Positions 11,800 through 21,532 of a DNA stretch of 64,000 nt are shown one piece after another (within the stretch, counting starts at the first letter, position 1; each line of letters opens with the position of its first letter). Source of the stretch: Channallabes apus (taxonomy: Eukaryota > Chordata > Actinopteri > Siluriformes > Clariidae). Position numbers and translations under genes: made by a program. The stretch spans positions 6,293,001-6,357,000 of the forward strand of contig CM060112.1 in NCBI GenBank assembly GCA_030522415.1. The letters run 5' to 3'. The notes beneath the pieces are model-generated. The model was given only the letters and a program-made list of their open reading frames with translations, was not told the origin of the DNA and searched no databases.

Positions 11800-13847
11800 G
11801 AATGCCCGACCTAAAAAGTAGTATAGCGGAGGGGCCTCCCCTGGATATTTTTTGTGGGGGGGCTATGTTCATGACGCCAGGGCAAGGAGGCTTTCAGGGC
11901 AGCAGGCTTGCCATTCGGCGGAACAACCTGGAGCAAGAGGGGGAACAAGTAACGCAGCCAGATTGGAGAGGGTCGCGGCTGGCGATACGACGCGTGCCTC
12001 CAAGGACACAGGACGACGGAACCAGGGGTAGGGAAAAACCCCAGTCGGAGTGTCGACAGACGGGGCACGACGTGGAGCACCAGCAGCAGAGGCGAGTACT
12101 CCAACAGCTGGCTGGGGAACTCATCCAGCAGGTCAATGCGTGCAGGGCGGACAATGATCTAGAACGCATGCAAACCCTGCTGGAGTTGGGGGCACGACTC
12201 CAGGATCAGCTCATTCAGCTGGATCGAAAGTGCCCAGCCGTTCCAGAGAGCCCCGTGATGGGCCCAGCCGTTCCAGAGAGCCCCGTGATGGGCCCAGCCG
12301 TCCCAGAGAGCCCAGTTGAGGGCTCCGATCTCCCAGAGAGCCCAGTGGAGGGCTCCGATCTCCCAGAGAGCCCAGTGGAGGGCTCCGATCTCCCAGAGAG
12401 CCCAGTGGAGGGCTCCGATCTCCCAGAGAGCCCAGTGGAGGGCTCCGATCTCCCAGAGAGCCCAGTGGAGGGCTCCGATCTCCCAGAGAGCCCAGTGGAG
12501 GGCTCCGATCTCCCAGAGAGCCCAGTGGAGGGCTCCGATCTCCCAGAGAGCCCAGTGGAGGGCTCCGATCTCCCAGAGAGCCCAGTGGAGGGCTCCGATC
12601 TCCCAGAGAGCCCAGTGGAGGGCTCCGATCTCCCAGAGAGCCCAGTGGAGGGCTCCGATCTCCCAGAGAGCCCAGTGGAGGGCTCCGATCTCCCAGAGAG
12701 CCCAGTGGAGGGCTCCGACAGCCCCAAAGGGCATGAGCCAGCTCAGCGACAGCCCTGCCTCGTCAATGACTTTGTGCCTCAACCGCTGTTTGGCGTCGAC
12801 GACGACACCGAACTACCGCCGCCGCCTCCGCCATGCCTCGACGACGAGCTGCCTATGTCCGCCTTCGAGGACTTCGAGCTGCCTCCTCCACCATGGCCAT
12901 GCCTCGGCAACGAAGTCGAGCCGTCGGCCAGATTCGGTGGTGATCCAGCTCCGTCTCTGCCCTGCGAGCCAGCGCCGTCTCTGCCCTGCGAGCCAGCGCC
13001 GTCTCTGCCCTGCGAGCCAGCGCCGTCTCTGCCCTGCGAGCCAGCGCCGTCTCAGCCCTGCGAGCCAGCTCCGTCTCAGCCCTGCGAGCCAGCTCCGTCT
13101 CAGCCCTGCGAGCCAGCTCCGTCTCAGCCCTGCGAGCCAGCTCCGTCTCAGCCCTGCGAGCCAGCTCCGTCTCAGCCCTGCGAGCCAGCTCCGTCTCAGC
13201 CCTGCGAGCCAGCGCCGTCTCAGCCCTGCGAGCCAGCGCCGTCTCTGCCCTGCGATCCAGCGCCGTCTCTGCCCTGCGATCCAGCGCCGTCTCTGCCCTG
13301 CGATCCAGCGCCGTCTCTGCCCTGCGATCCAGCGCCGTCTCTGCCCTGCGATCCAGCGCCGTCTCTGCCCTGCGATCCAGCGCCAATGCTCCTCGCACCG
13401 CCGCCCGGCTTCGCCGACGACCCAGCGCCAGTGCTCCTCGCACCGCCGCCCGGCTTCGCCGACGACCCAGCGCCAGTGCTCCTCGCTCCGCCGCCCGGAC
13501 TCGGCGACGACCCAGCGCCAGTGCTCCTCGCTTCGCCGACGACCCAGCGCCAGTGCTCCTCGCACCGCCGCCCGGCTTCGCCGACGACCCCGCGCCAGTG
13601 CTCCTCGCTCGGCCGACAGGACTCGGCGACGACCCAGCTCCTGTGCCCACCCTGCCCAGGGAACCTGTGCTGCAGCCTCTCGGTTGGGAGGACCGACATT
13701 GGACCTTGGGGGGGGTGCCCTGGACCACCATTTTGGGCGCTCCGGAGTAGCGCCCTTTGGAGGGGGGGTAATGTCACGGTCGAACACCAGATGGCGCCAA
13801 ACTCCAAGACTCCATTTTGTTTCTGTTCTGTTTCAGTTTGGTTTTGA
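11763..13847 (+). CDS. Gag-position tandem-repeat proline-rich protein (unknown)
   Basis: I do not recognise this protein. The open frame begins at an ATG within the 5' LTR; a second in-frame ATG at 11802 lies just past the LTR and may be the real start. Residues 1-160 are non-repetitive, with GSRLAIRR twice and a Gln/Leu-rich, possibly helical stretch (LLELGARLQDQLIQL). Then come 16 units of a 10-residue repeat of the form DLPESPVEGS (12241-12720), an acidic proline linker, 18 units of an 8-residue repeat EPAPSLPC or EPAPSQPC (12942-13373), and a 15-residue repeat ending FADDPAP. A shortened unit near 13530 shifts the frame. The other frame ends with a stop at 13748-13750 just before the polypurine tract, which is probably the ancestral C-terminus. 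The tail to 13847 is likely spurious. The position suggests a Gag-like role, but no Gag domain or zinc knuckle is seen. Confidence 0.6.
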   Translation: MSSQNPTRAPRYRMPDLKSSIAEGPPLDIFCGGAMFMTPGQGGFQGSRLAIRRNNLEQEGEQVTQPDWRGSRLAIRRVPPRTQDDGTRGREKPQSECRQTGHDVEHQQQRRVLQQLAGELIQQVNACRADNDLERMQTLLELGARLQDQLIQLDRKCPAVPESPVMGPAVPESPVMGPAVPESPVEGSDLPESPVEGSDLPESPVEGSDLPESPVEGSDLPESPVEGSDLPESPVEGSDLPESPVEGSDLPESPVEGSDLPESPVEGSDLPESPVEGSDLPESPVEGSDLPESPVEGSDLPESPVEGSDLPESPVEGSDSPKGHEPAQRQPCLVNDFVPQPLFGVDDDTELPPPPPPCLDDELPMSAFEDFELPPPPWPCLGNEVEPSARFGGDPAPSLPCEPAPSLPCEPAPSLPCEPAPSLPCEPAPSQPCEPAPSQPCEPAPSQPCEPAPSQPCEPAPSQPCEPAPSQPCEPAPSQPCEPAPSQPCEPAPSLPCDPAPSLPCDPAPSLPCDPAPSLPCDPAPSLPCDPAPSLPCDPAPMLLAPPPGFADDPAPVLLAPPPGFADDPAPVLLAPPPGLGDDPAPVLLASPTTQRQCSSHRRPASPTTPRQCSSLGRQDSATTQLLCPPCPGNLCCSLSVGRTDIGPWGGCPGPPFWALRSSALWRGGNVTVEHQMAPNSKTPFCFCSVSVWF
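11800..11811 (+). promoter_or_regulatory. Self-priming primer-binding site
   Basis: The LTR is followed by GAATGCCCGACC. Ten of its bases (ATGCCCGACC) can pair with GGTCGGGCAT at the predicted 5' end of the element's own RNA. No TGG typical of a tRNA primer site is present. The ATG at 11802-11804, in frame with the long ORF, lies inside this site. Confidence 0.65.
12241..12720 (+). repeat. 30-bp coding minisatellite, 16 units
   Basis: Units read CCAGAGAGCCCAGTGGAGGG with a CTCCGATCTC link. The first two units are divergent (CCCGTGATG), the third differs by one base in the inspected core, and the other 13 are almost identical. The period is a multiple of three and the unit has no stop in several frames, which explains the long shadow frames on both strands. 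Confidence 0.97.
12942..13373 (+). repeat. 24-bp coding minisatellite, 18 units
   Basis: Units have the form GAGCCAGCGCCGTCTCTGCC followed by CTGC. Three blocks of variants are visible (CTGCCC, CAGCCC, and GAT replacing GAG), so sub-blocks expanded separately. Confidence 0.97.
13374..13640 (+). repeat. 45-bp coding repeat with a frame-shifting short unit
   Basis: Units carry CCAGTGCTCCTCGCACCGCC and GGCTTCGCCGACGAC. One unit around 13525-13545 is shortened and changes the reading frame relative to the upstream ORF. Confidence 0.85.
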
Positions 13848-14633
13848 ACTCCGTTTCCCAGAGTGCACCTCGGTCAGGTAATAGGAGCACACCTGATCGA
13901 GGTTAGCAGACTAATCAGTGCAAAGATAAATAGACTTGTTTCCTTTGTTCTGGGTCGGGCATCTGTTTTGTTACGGCAATGCTAAGTGGGTGTTTTGTTC
14001 TCGGTGTCATGCCACTCCCCCTTGATCTTGGTTTGTGTTGTTCTGTGTTTTGGTTCAGCTCTGTGTTTTGTCTAGCTCTATGTTTAGTTTAGCTCCGTTT
14101 AGTTTAGCTCTATGTTTAGTCTAGCTCCGTGTTTTGTCTAGTTCTATGTTTAGTTTAGCTCTATGTTTAGTCTAGCTCTGTGTTTGGTATCGCTCTATGT
14201 TTGGTATCGCTCTATGTTTGGTATCGCTCTATGTTTGGTATCGCTCTATGTTTGGTTTAGCTCTATGTTTGGTTTAGCTCTAAGTTTAGTTTAGCTTCAT
14301 GTTTAGTCTAGCTCTGTGTTTTGTATAGCTCTGTGTTTTGTATAGCTCTGTGTTTGCTTTAGCCCTGTGTCTTGTTTAACTCTATGTTTAGTCTACTCTG
14401 TGTTTAGGTTAGCTCTGTGTGTTAGGTTAGCTCTGTCTGTTAGGTTAGCTCCATGTCTAGGTTAGCTCCATGTTTGGTTTAGTCCGTGTGTTCGGTTCAG
14501 CTCTGTGTGTTAGTTCAGTTTAAGTCCTGTTTGTATATGTTCACATTTTGGTTCCTTTATTAAAAACCCCTTTTTCACTCTATCACCTCCGCCTCCATGT
14601 CTTCTCAAAACCCCACACGAGCACCCCGTTACA
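13772..14633 (+). repeat. 3' LTR of the 10948-14633 element
   Basis: It is 862 bp. The outer parts are nearly identical to the 5' LTR, but the internal minisatellite differs in composition. Extra GTTTGGTATCGCTCTAT units near 14190-14250 and fewer GTGTGTTAGGTTAGCTCC units indicate rearrangement of the array. Confidence 0.92.
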
Positions 14634-14638
14634 CTATC

Positions 14639-15029
14639 AATGCGGGAATGAATGGTGAATTGTATATGTATAAATTGCATATATGGAATGAAACCTGAGA
14701 TAGTTACATATACGCACTGAATGACGCATACTGTAGATAGTATGCGCGACCCCATCTGCTGAGAGAAATGAGAATCGCAGATAGGAAAAGGCAGGAAACG
14801 TCATGCCGCCACGCAGCTGTCATGAATTTCACGTAAATAAGAGCAAAATAGCTTTATACTGTAGTGGCTTTTTCTGGTGCGATTTTGAAAATATAAGCAT
14901 GCAGGGTGATTAAGTTCACAGATCTAGGAAAAGTCATGAAAGGAGGGTCCTGGAATTTGATCAAGTGTGAAGGAATTTCTTTTTCCCCATTGCGGTCAAA
15001 TGACCGGTGCTCTGCCCTTCTAGTATTAA
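14639..15029. other. No gene seen
   Basis: This is sequence between the LTR element and the right arm of the split Tc1-like element. No feature is supported. Confidence 0.4.
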
Positions 15030-15660
15030 AATGGAGAACAAAACCAAGAAAGACATGGAAGAAAACGTAAAACTACGTACCATTCGAATTGATCGAAGAA
15101 TAACAAAATTGACTCAAAGAACATCTAAAGTTACCTGTTATTACTGTTACTATTAGAAGACGGCTATGTGAAGTCAAGCTATCAGCAAGAAGCCCCCGCA
15201 AAGTTCCATTGTTGAAAAAAAGATGCTGAAGAGGTTACAGTTCGCCAAAGAACACATTAACTGGCCTAAAGAGAAATGGCGCAATATTTATTGGACTGAT
15301 GAAAGCAAGATTGTCCTTTTTGAGTCTGAATTCAAGCCACAGTACACTGTGAAGACAGTGAAGCATGGAGGCACAAGCAACATGATATGGGGATGCTTCT
15401 CGTACTATGGTTTTGGGCCTATTTATCACATTTCAGGGATCATGGATCAATTTGAGTACATCAGAATACTTACAGTAAAGAGGTCATATTGCCTTATGCC
15501 AAAGAGGAAATGCCCTTGAAATGGGTGTTTCAATGAGACAACAACCCCAAACACACCAGTAAGCGAGCAGCACCTTGTGACAGAAGTGAAGCAGTTCTCA
15601 GAAACCATGGTTATACAACTAAATATTAGTTCAGAGATGCACAAGAAAGATTAAACTTCA
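15030..15660 (+). pseudogene. Tc1-like transposase remnant (family B)
   Basis: The best preserved part is 15223-15519, with LQFAKEHINWPKEKW, the first catalytic Asp in YWTDESK, and IWGCFSYYG. Upstream, 15030-15200 keeps the linker region but has stops. The second Asp is lost: the expected QQDND region reads NETTT in a shifted frame. Most of the sequence that would carry the final Glu is deleted before the right inverted repeat. No function is likely. Confidence 0.85.
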
Positions 15661-15779
15661 AGCATTTTTGTTTAAATGGTAAATTCATCACTTTATAAAG
15701 ATGAGTGATGGCACTGCTATTTTTCTGAACAGACTAATATTTGTTTTTCTTCACTTACATTAAACTAATAATACATTTA

Positions 15780-16335
15780 CATTTTTCTTCATGTTATGAT
15801 TCAGAATAGAATGTGCAGGATGTCCAATGCATTTATGTGATTTAAATTAAAAGTTATTGTACCGTATGGATATGGAACTTTACTCAACACACTATTATTT
15901 TGAACACCACTGTATATGTGACAAATAAAAGCATAGCTTAATTTTGTACAAGGATAACCCAAGTACTGTAAATACAAAATGAGTTTTTTTTTTTAAAGAT
16001 AAGATAAATAGATCAATTTCTTAATAAAAAAAAAAAAGCTGCCCCATCATGCCTGATCTTATGTAAAAAATAATAATAATATCAGCCCAACCCACACTTC
16101 GCTAAATAATAAATGAACTTTGGTTAATAAAAAAAAAAAAAAAATCTGCATACAGAATATTTGTTGACTTTGGGTAATTTTCATGTTGTATCTTCACTAG
16201 AAACTCAGCATATAAGCTTATAATTTTTAATACATTAATTATTTAATTATTGAATCAAAACGTATTGATCGATTTATAGATTAATGGATTAATTAGTTCA
16301 TTCAATACATAGGTGAAGCTTGTAATAAGATTCTG
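15780..16335. other. AT-rich spacer, no gene seen
   Basis: It contains several poly(A) runs. No coding or repeat structure is supported. Confidence 0.4.
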
Positions 16336-16339
16336 GGTA

Positions 16340-16530
16340 AATATGAAATGGAGAGCGGCTTTACTGCAGTGACAAGCTCTTCTTCTCATTGTCTGATTAA
16401 AAATACACTTGGGTTATGTTTTTTTTTTTCTTTTATAAAAAAATATACAGTACTGTAGGGTTCAGTTTATACTGTATCTTTCTCTCTTTGTTACCTTGTA
16501 CTTTAGAGGGCGCTAATGCAGTATAGGATG
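16340..16530 (+). other. Relic of the CD300-like gene upstream flank
   Basis: GTGACAAGCTCTTCTTCTCA, TGTCTGATTAAAAATACACTT and TTACCTTGTACTTTAGAGGG match the far-upstream flanks of gene A (about 2925-3020) and gene C (34250-34500). The downstream promoter and exons are absent, so this is a truncated duplication. Confidence 0.6.
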
Positions 16531-16859
16531 GTAACGGCTGCTTGCAGTCTTTTTCGGGCTCTGTATGTATTCTGACATGGTCATCAGCGTCGCTATTGTC
16601 AGTAGGAAAATGGGATCGTGTTTAAAAAATTTTGGCTGCCTCCTTCCAACCTTAACGCCACGTTAAAGCCTTGGTAACAACTCATAAGCCATTATCAAGT
16701 CTTTACTGATTTTTTATGCCCATTTGTGGAATCATATTTTATCATCTTCTCACTTGTTCAGCAGCATTCAGCAGCCAAAAATCTTCATATTAAATGGAGA
16801 TGGAAGTAATGACAAAATTAACAAAGTGATATTTTAAGGAAAACACTCAAGATTAAACA

Positions 16860-16975
16860 CGGTTGAAAGGCTCAGCCTTTGCCAGGCCACAGTTGTAAAT
16901 AAGAAACCTGTTTTTAATCTGTCTTGCCTGGTTAAATAAAGGTAAATAAAATAAATAAAAAAATATATCAAATGT
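16860..16975 (+). repeat. LINE-like 3' tail
   Basis: The sequence CTTGCCTGGTTAAATAAAGG followed by AAATA iterations is a common retroposon 3' end in fishes. Only the tail is seen here, so the class is a guess. Confidence 0.5.
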
Positions 16976-16989
16976 TACAATAATAATTA

Positions 16990-17395
16990 ATAAATTTTAT
17001 CCCTAAAATGTGTGGCATGGCTGCCCACTCACTTTGAGTGAGATTTTGAAATTAAGGGCATGTGGCACACCACACACCTTACCCTGCATGGGTATACTCC
17101 ATTAGAACAGACAAAAATAAAAAATATCTGCATTGAGTTTAATCATACACAAAATAGTGCATCACTATTTATATATTCAAGACAAAATTCAAGAAATAAC
17201 ACACTTGATTAAGTGAGAGTCTTATGTATGACGGCTCTAGCGTACGCTCATACGCTCTAGCGTACGCTGAAACTAAGAATCAAGTCACAATATAAAAACA
17301 AATAAATAGAATTATTTTTTTTTAATGCATTTAACTGTGGAGTCAAATAAGTGAAACTAGGGATGGTTTCCACTGAAGAAGGAAAACAAAAAGCA
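16990..17395. other. No gene seen
   Basis: AT-rich DNA. A short duplicated motif CTCTAGCGTACGCT occurs at 17233-17270. Confidence 0.4.
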
Positions 17396-17454
17396 AAGAT
17401 AATAATAATAACAACAACAACAACAACAATAATAATAATAATAATAATAATAAT
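17396..17454. repeat. (AAT)n/(CAA)n microsatellite
   Basis: Blocks of AAT and CAA trinucleotides. Overlapping poly-Ile and poly-Thr frames are artefacts. Confidence 0.95.
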
Positions 17455-18119
17455 GAACGGAGAAAGCACAGTTAAAGGAAAATCATTGTTGATACAAAAG
17501 GGGAGAAGAAAGAAAATGAAAATTAAAGAACCCGATTGTGCTGCATGTATGATTGTGAATCTTTCTGTCTCTCGTGCGCGGCCATGAGATTTTCTCTTAA
17601 TCTTGTTAAATAGCTTTTGAGTGTCTTAGAAATATTAAAAGTGCCACATCATTAAACCCAATGCAAATATGCAACTATTAACATGCATTTCCCTCTTTAG
17701 ATAATACTATGTCACTGTTCATACTGTTTTACAGCAGGTGCATCTGCATGCAGCTATTGCGTATGATTGATGAGGATCAATCATATGTTGCGGGAGAGAG
17801 GTTGATTTTTAAGGCAGCTGTTTACGGGAGTGTAGTCCAGTGCGCGCAATGCTGTGTGGGTAATGTAGTCCAATATGCGTGAACGCGGAAATATCACATT
17901 TCTGGAATATAGAGCCTGAGCCTGTTTTTCTTTAGAAGTATTTGATTTGATTTAAGTATGGAATCCACCCGGAAAGTTTGCAATATCGCCTGACAACACA
18001 GAAAATAAAAAGAATGGACATGCATCGACTCGTTTGTGTTTCTCATCACTGCATGGCCATGAATTAATGGGCTGGTGCGCTGCCGCGGGAAACGACAAAA
18101 TAAAGTGGAGAAAGCAACA

Positions 18120-18141
18120 CTGGGGGCTCGAGTCCGGGATT
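18120..18141 (+). promoter_or_regulatory. Primer-binding site resembling tRNA-Pro
   Basis: CTGGGGGCTCGAGTCCGGGAT follows the LTR. It resembles a tRNA-Pro primer site with two extra bases (AG) in the middle. The assignment is an inference. Confidence 0.45.
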
Positions 18142-18222
18142 TGCTCGTTGCACGTGGTGAGTTGTACGGACTAATTAAACTGTTAAAAAGAGAACCAGAC
18201 TTTGTTGGAGAGAAAAATAAAG

Positions 18223-19780
18223 ATGGTGGATGAAAGACGAACTCATATTTCATTTGTTGACTGGCTAAAGGAAATGGATGCACAAGTTTTAAAGACTGAT
18301 AATAATAGCAATCCATTTAAATGCATTTCTGCTCCATGTCAAGCATCAGTTTCAATGAACAGACCTACTTGTTGTTATGAGCCTCACACATCAAGGCAAA
18401 CAGTAAAATCAACCAATCCATTTATTAGTGGAAGGGAAGGTGAGCATGCACACGATAGTGGCATTGATACACAACGCTATATGCAGCATACTCCTGCAAA
18501 TTTAAACTACTCACAATCAATATACAGTACAAAGGGTTAACTGCTAACCAGATGTTTCAGGAGACACCCATATCGAAACGCCAGCCCTGTGAACATAATG
18601 ATTGTGCCACTCAGCATAGCTTCCGTGAGGAAGAGGGTAATATAAATGCTGTCTATTCTAGTACTGATGAACGTTGTTTTCCAGAGCCTAATAAACCCAG
18701 ACAATGGGGTTGGAAATTCTGTGATCTGTCATCAGACAGTGGAGATGAGTGCGGGGGCCACAGAGAAAGAATTCCCACATTTAGACCAGGTCAGTTTGAT
18801 GGTTCTACTTCATGGAGAGAATTTCTGAACCGTTTTGAAGATTGTGACAGAGCTAACCACTGGTCTGAAAGGACAAAGACTGTTGAGGATTTGTCTGACA
18901 GGTGCATTAGGGGCTGTGATTCATAAAAACCCCAGATCTATTACGCCCGCAATGTAGAGGAAGTGGAGGCTGCATATGGTCCCTCGTCTGAACACGCGGC
19001 TGCTATTGGTATTGAGCTAAGACAAAGGGTTCGCAGAGCTGATGAGCTCATGTGCTAAGGGACGACATATATGAAAAAGTTTCCATTGCTTATGCAGATC
19101 GTTCTGAGAAGGAGCAGGACTCTGTTAGCGTCGAAGTGTTCACTAATGCTATGGGAGATGCCGACATTGTGAAACGACTGTTGGAGGAGCGTCCACGTAC
19201 TTTGGCTCGCGCCTATGAGATCGTGCACAGGTATAACATCACACGCCGAACAGCCACGAGTGTAACACGGCTTATGCAATCTGCCATACGACCGGGGGGA
19301 CGGATGATCAGAACAGCAACGGTACATGAATGTCCAGACCAGGGTGGGAGTGACGAGGGAAATTCAGTGCAGTTAACCCACGAGTGGCAACAGAAAAACT
19401 CAAAAGCAGAGTTCAGACAGCGATCACAAAAATTCAGGAGAAACAAAATTAAATGGGAGGAAATTATCTGTCACAACTGCCGAGGCATTGGTCATATGAA
19501 GCGAAATTGTCCGTCTCCTAGGCTCAACCTGGAATATGAAACTCCAGCACTTTCCCTACCTCCAGAGACCCAGCCTGCTTCCACAGTCCTCCTAGTTAAG
19601 GGAGGCGGGCCAGAAATGTGCATCCACCTGCTGTTATGTATGTGGAAGTATGGAAGTATGTGCACTGCTGGACAGTGGGGCCAGACGGAGTGTGTTACCT
19701 CAGCTCTGTTACGAGTCCATCAAGTCCGATGTAAGGCCCCGACTCTAAACTATCAACGGTGCAGGCCCTGCAAGGAATAA
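18223..19780 (+). pseudogene. Gypsy gag and start of protease (broken)
   Basis: Open pieces at 18223-18537, 18552-18926 and 19052-19780 together cover a Gag. The middle piece has FRPGQFDGSTSWREFLNRFE, and the last has a CCHC zinc knuckle CHNCRGIGHMKRNC that would bind the element's RNA. The protease signature LLDSGA is present near 19660 but in a different frame from the knuckle, so at least one frameshift separates them. Stops near 18538 and 18924 also interrupt the frame. Confidence 0.8.
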
Positions 19781-19915
19781 GTTCAATAAATGTCGGTGTC
19801 CTTGGGGAAGTTGATGTTCCAGTTCAAGTAGGAACCCAAACAGCAACGGTACAGTGTTACCTTTATTGTAGCAGATGTAGCTGAGGGGACCGAGGCCATA
19901 CTGGGGCATCCCTTC

Positions 19916-21532
19916 TTGAAGCAAGCACGGGCACGTCTTGACTTTGGCAGGCAGAAAATTGTACTGTTCGGTGAACAAATTTCATATTTTAACCCAATGA
20001 ACAAACCTCATGTGCATGTGGTCCGCATAGCCCGCACCACCGTCCTCGAGGCAGGGCATGAATACATTGTTCCAGGCAACGCACATTTCCGAGACGAAGT
20101 ACAAAGCGACATGGTGTTGAGTCCAACTAAGGGCTTCATGGAGAAACACCAGGTGATGGTGGCACGAATTATAATCGGTACTCAGCCAAGTAATCGTGTT
20201 CCCGTCAGACTGTATAACCCCGGTACTACTGTGGTAAAAGTGAAAAAGGCAGTAATTGCTGGAATCCTCCAACCAGCCGATGTGGTTCAGGCCCACACCG
20301 CTGAGCTGCCCCCATCTGATACATGCCTCACTGCTGTTCCCCATCACTTACAGCCGCTGTATGCAGAGAGTATAACAGACCTGAGGGAGGCAGAACAGCG
20401 TGAGCTGGCCGAACTTCTTTGTGCTAACAGTGATGTGTTTTCCACTGGCCCCACCGACCTTGGACGCACCAACCTGGTCCAGCATGACATTCGAACCCAA
20501 CCTGGTCCACCTGTGAAACAACAACCCTGTAGAATGTCATTCGAAAAACAGCAGAGTGCTGATTTTCAGATCCAGCAGAATCTCGATGCTGGTTTAGCCT
20601 CCCCAAGTAACAGCTGTTGGGCCTCACCGATCGTTATGGTCGTTTTTTTATCGTTATGAAAAAAAGACCAAACTTACAGATTATGTGTGGACTATCGGGT
20701 CCTGAACGAACGCACCATAAAGGATGCCTACCCACTTCCAAGGATCCAAGACACCCTAGATACTCCTCCTGCTGCAAAGTGGTTCAGCACCTTAGACCTT
20801 GCCTCAGGATACTGGCAGGTGGAGTTGACCCCACAAGCGAGACAGTCAGCTGCCTTCTGTAGCAGGAAAGGGCTCTTTGCGTGGAACATCATGCCCTTTG
20901 GGCTTTGCAATGACCCGGCAATGTTCCAGCGTCGAATGGACCGTGTCCTGGATTGCAGTGGGAGATCTGCCTGGTATATTTAGATGACATCATTGTCCTG
21001 GGCCGAAATGCTACAGCGTCTGACCCAAGTGCTTGAACGGCTGTGCCAGGCTAACTTGAAGTTAAAACCCACCAAGTGTTGTCTCTTCCGCCGACAGGTG
21101 GTCTATTTGGGGCACATTGTCTTGGAGCGTGGTATAGCTACCGATCCTGAGAAGGCACGAAAAATCCATGAGTGGCCACAACCCACAAGCGTTAACGAAG
21201 TCCGGCAGTTTGTGGGTCTCGCATCTTACTACAGACAGTTTGTCAAAGACTTTGCCTCAGTAGCCAAGCCCCTCCACAACTTGTTACAGAAACATGCCCG
21301 ATTTCACTGGACACCTGAGAGCCAACAGGCCTTTGACAAGTTAAAGGAACTGCTCACGTCTGCTCCCATTCTTGGCTATTCAATGAACAGTGGAGATCTC
21401 ATATTGGATACAGACGCCAGTAACTTCGGAATCAGAGCTGTGCTATCCCAAATGCAGCAAGGAGAGGAATGTGTCTTGGCATATGGAAGCCGGAGTCTGA
21501 CACCAACAGAGCAAAACTACTGCACCACCTGA
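19916..21532 (+). pseudogene. Gypsy reverse transcriptase and RNase H (broken)
   Basis: The reverse transcriptase starts in the 19916-20659 piece and continues at 20687-20983 with VDYRVLNERTIKDAYPLPRI and GLFAWNIMPFGLCNDPAMFQ. The catalytic box YLDD is intact near 20975 but in another frame. The connection and RNase H follow in 20984-21532, with LDTDASNFGIRAVLSQ and a terminal NYCTT before a stop. Frameshifts near 20655 and 20970 break the polyprotein. Confidence 0.85.

Larger units (their letters stand above)
10948..14633 (+). mobile_element. LTR retrotransposon with repeat-protein ORF, probably non-autonomous and self-primed
   Basis: The long terminal repeats are 10948-11799 and 13772-14633, each beginning TGTCACGG and ending GTTACA. 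The flanking CTATC at 10943-10947 and 14634-14638 is a perfect 5-bp target duplication, so insertion by an integrase is well supported. A purine tract ending GGGGGGG at about 13757-13768 precedes the 3' LTR and fits a polypurine tract. The internal region is only about 2 kb and encodes one repetitive protein. No protease, reverse transcriptase, RNase H or integrase motif is visible. The enzymes would have to come from a relative. The LTR start resembles the solo LTR at 25185. Confidence 0.93.
8891..15773 (+). mobile_element. Decayed Tc1-like transposon (family B) split by nested insertions
   Basis: The left end at 8891-8952 and the right end at 15711-15773 are inverted repeats of about 60 bp. 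They share ATTATTAG, TTAATGTAAGTGAAGAAAAA, CAAATATTAGTCTGT and AAATAGCAGTG. The left arm continues to about 9110 and the right arm, with transposase remnants, starts near 15030. Between them lie other sequences, including the LTR element at 10948-14633. The simplest reading is one transposon opened by later insertions. Two unrelated fragments are possible, but the long matching ends argue against it. Confidence 0.65.

Noticed and set aside
12241..12720. 30-bp direct repeats resembling a CRISPR array
   Set aside because: There are no spacers; the repeats are contiguous and coding, in a eukaryotic LTR element.
12159..13807. Long open frames on the minus strand and in the second plus frame across the repeat arrays
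   Set aside because: They are by-products of stop-free repeats whose period is a multiple of three. They lie opposite or out of phase with the frame that begins at the LTR boundary.
17894..18316. A minus-strand 140-codon frame over the gypsy 5' LTR
   Set aside because: The same frame occurs in the 3' LTR (24257-24691). It is antisense LTR sequence without motifs.
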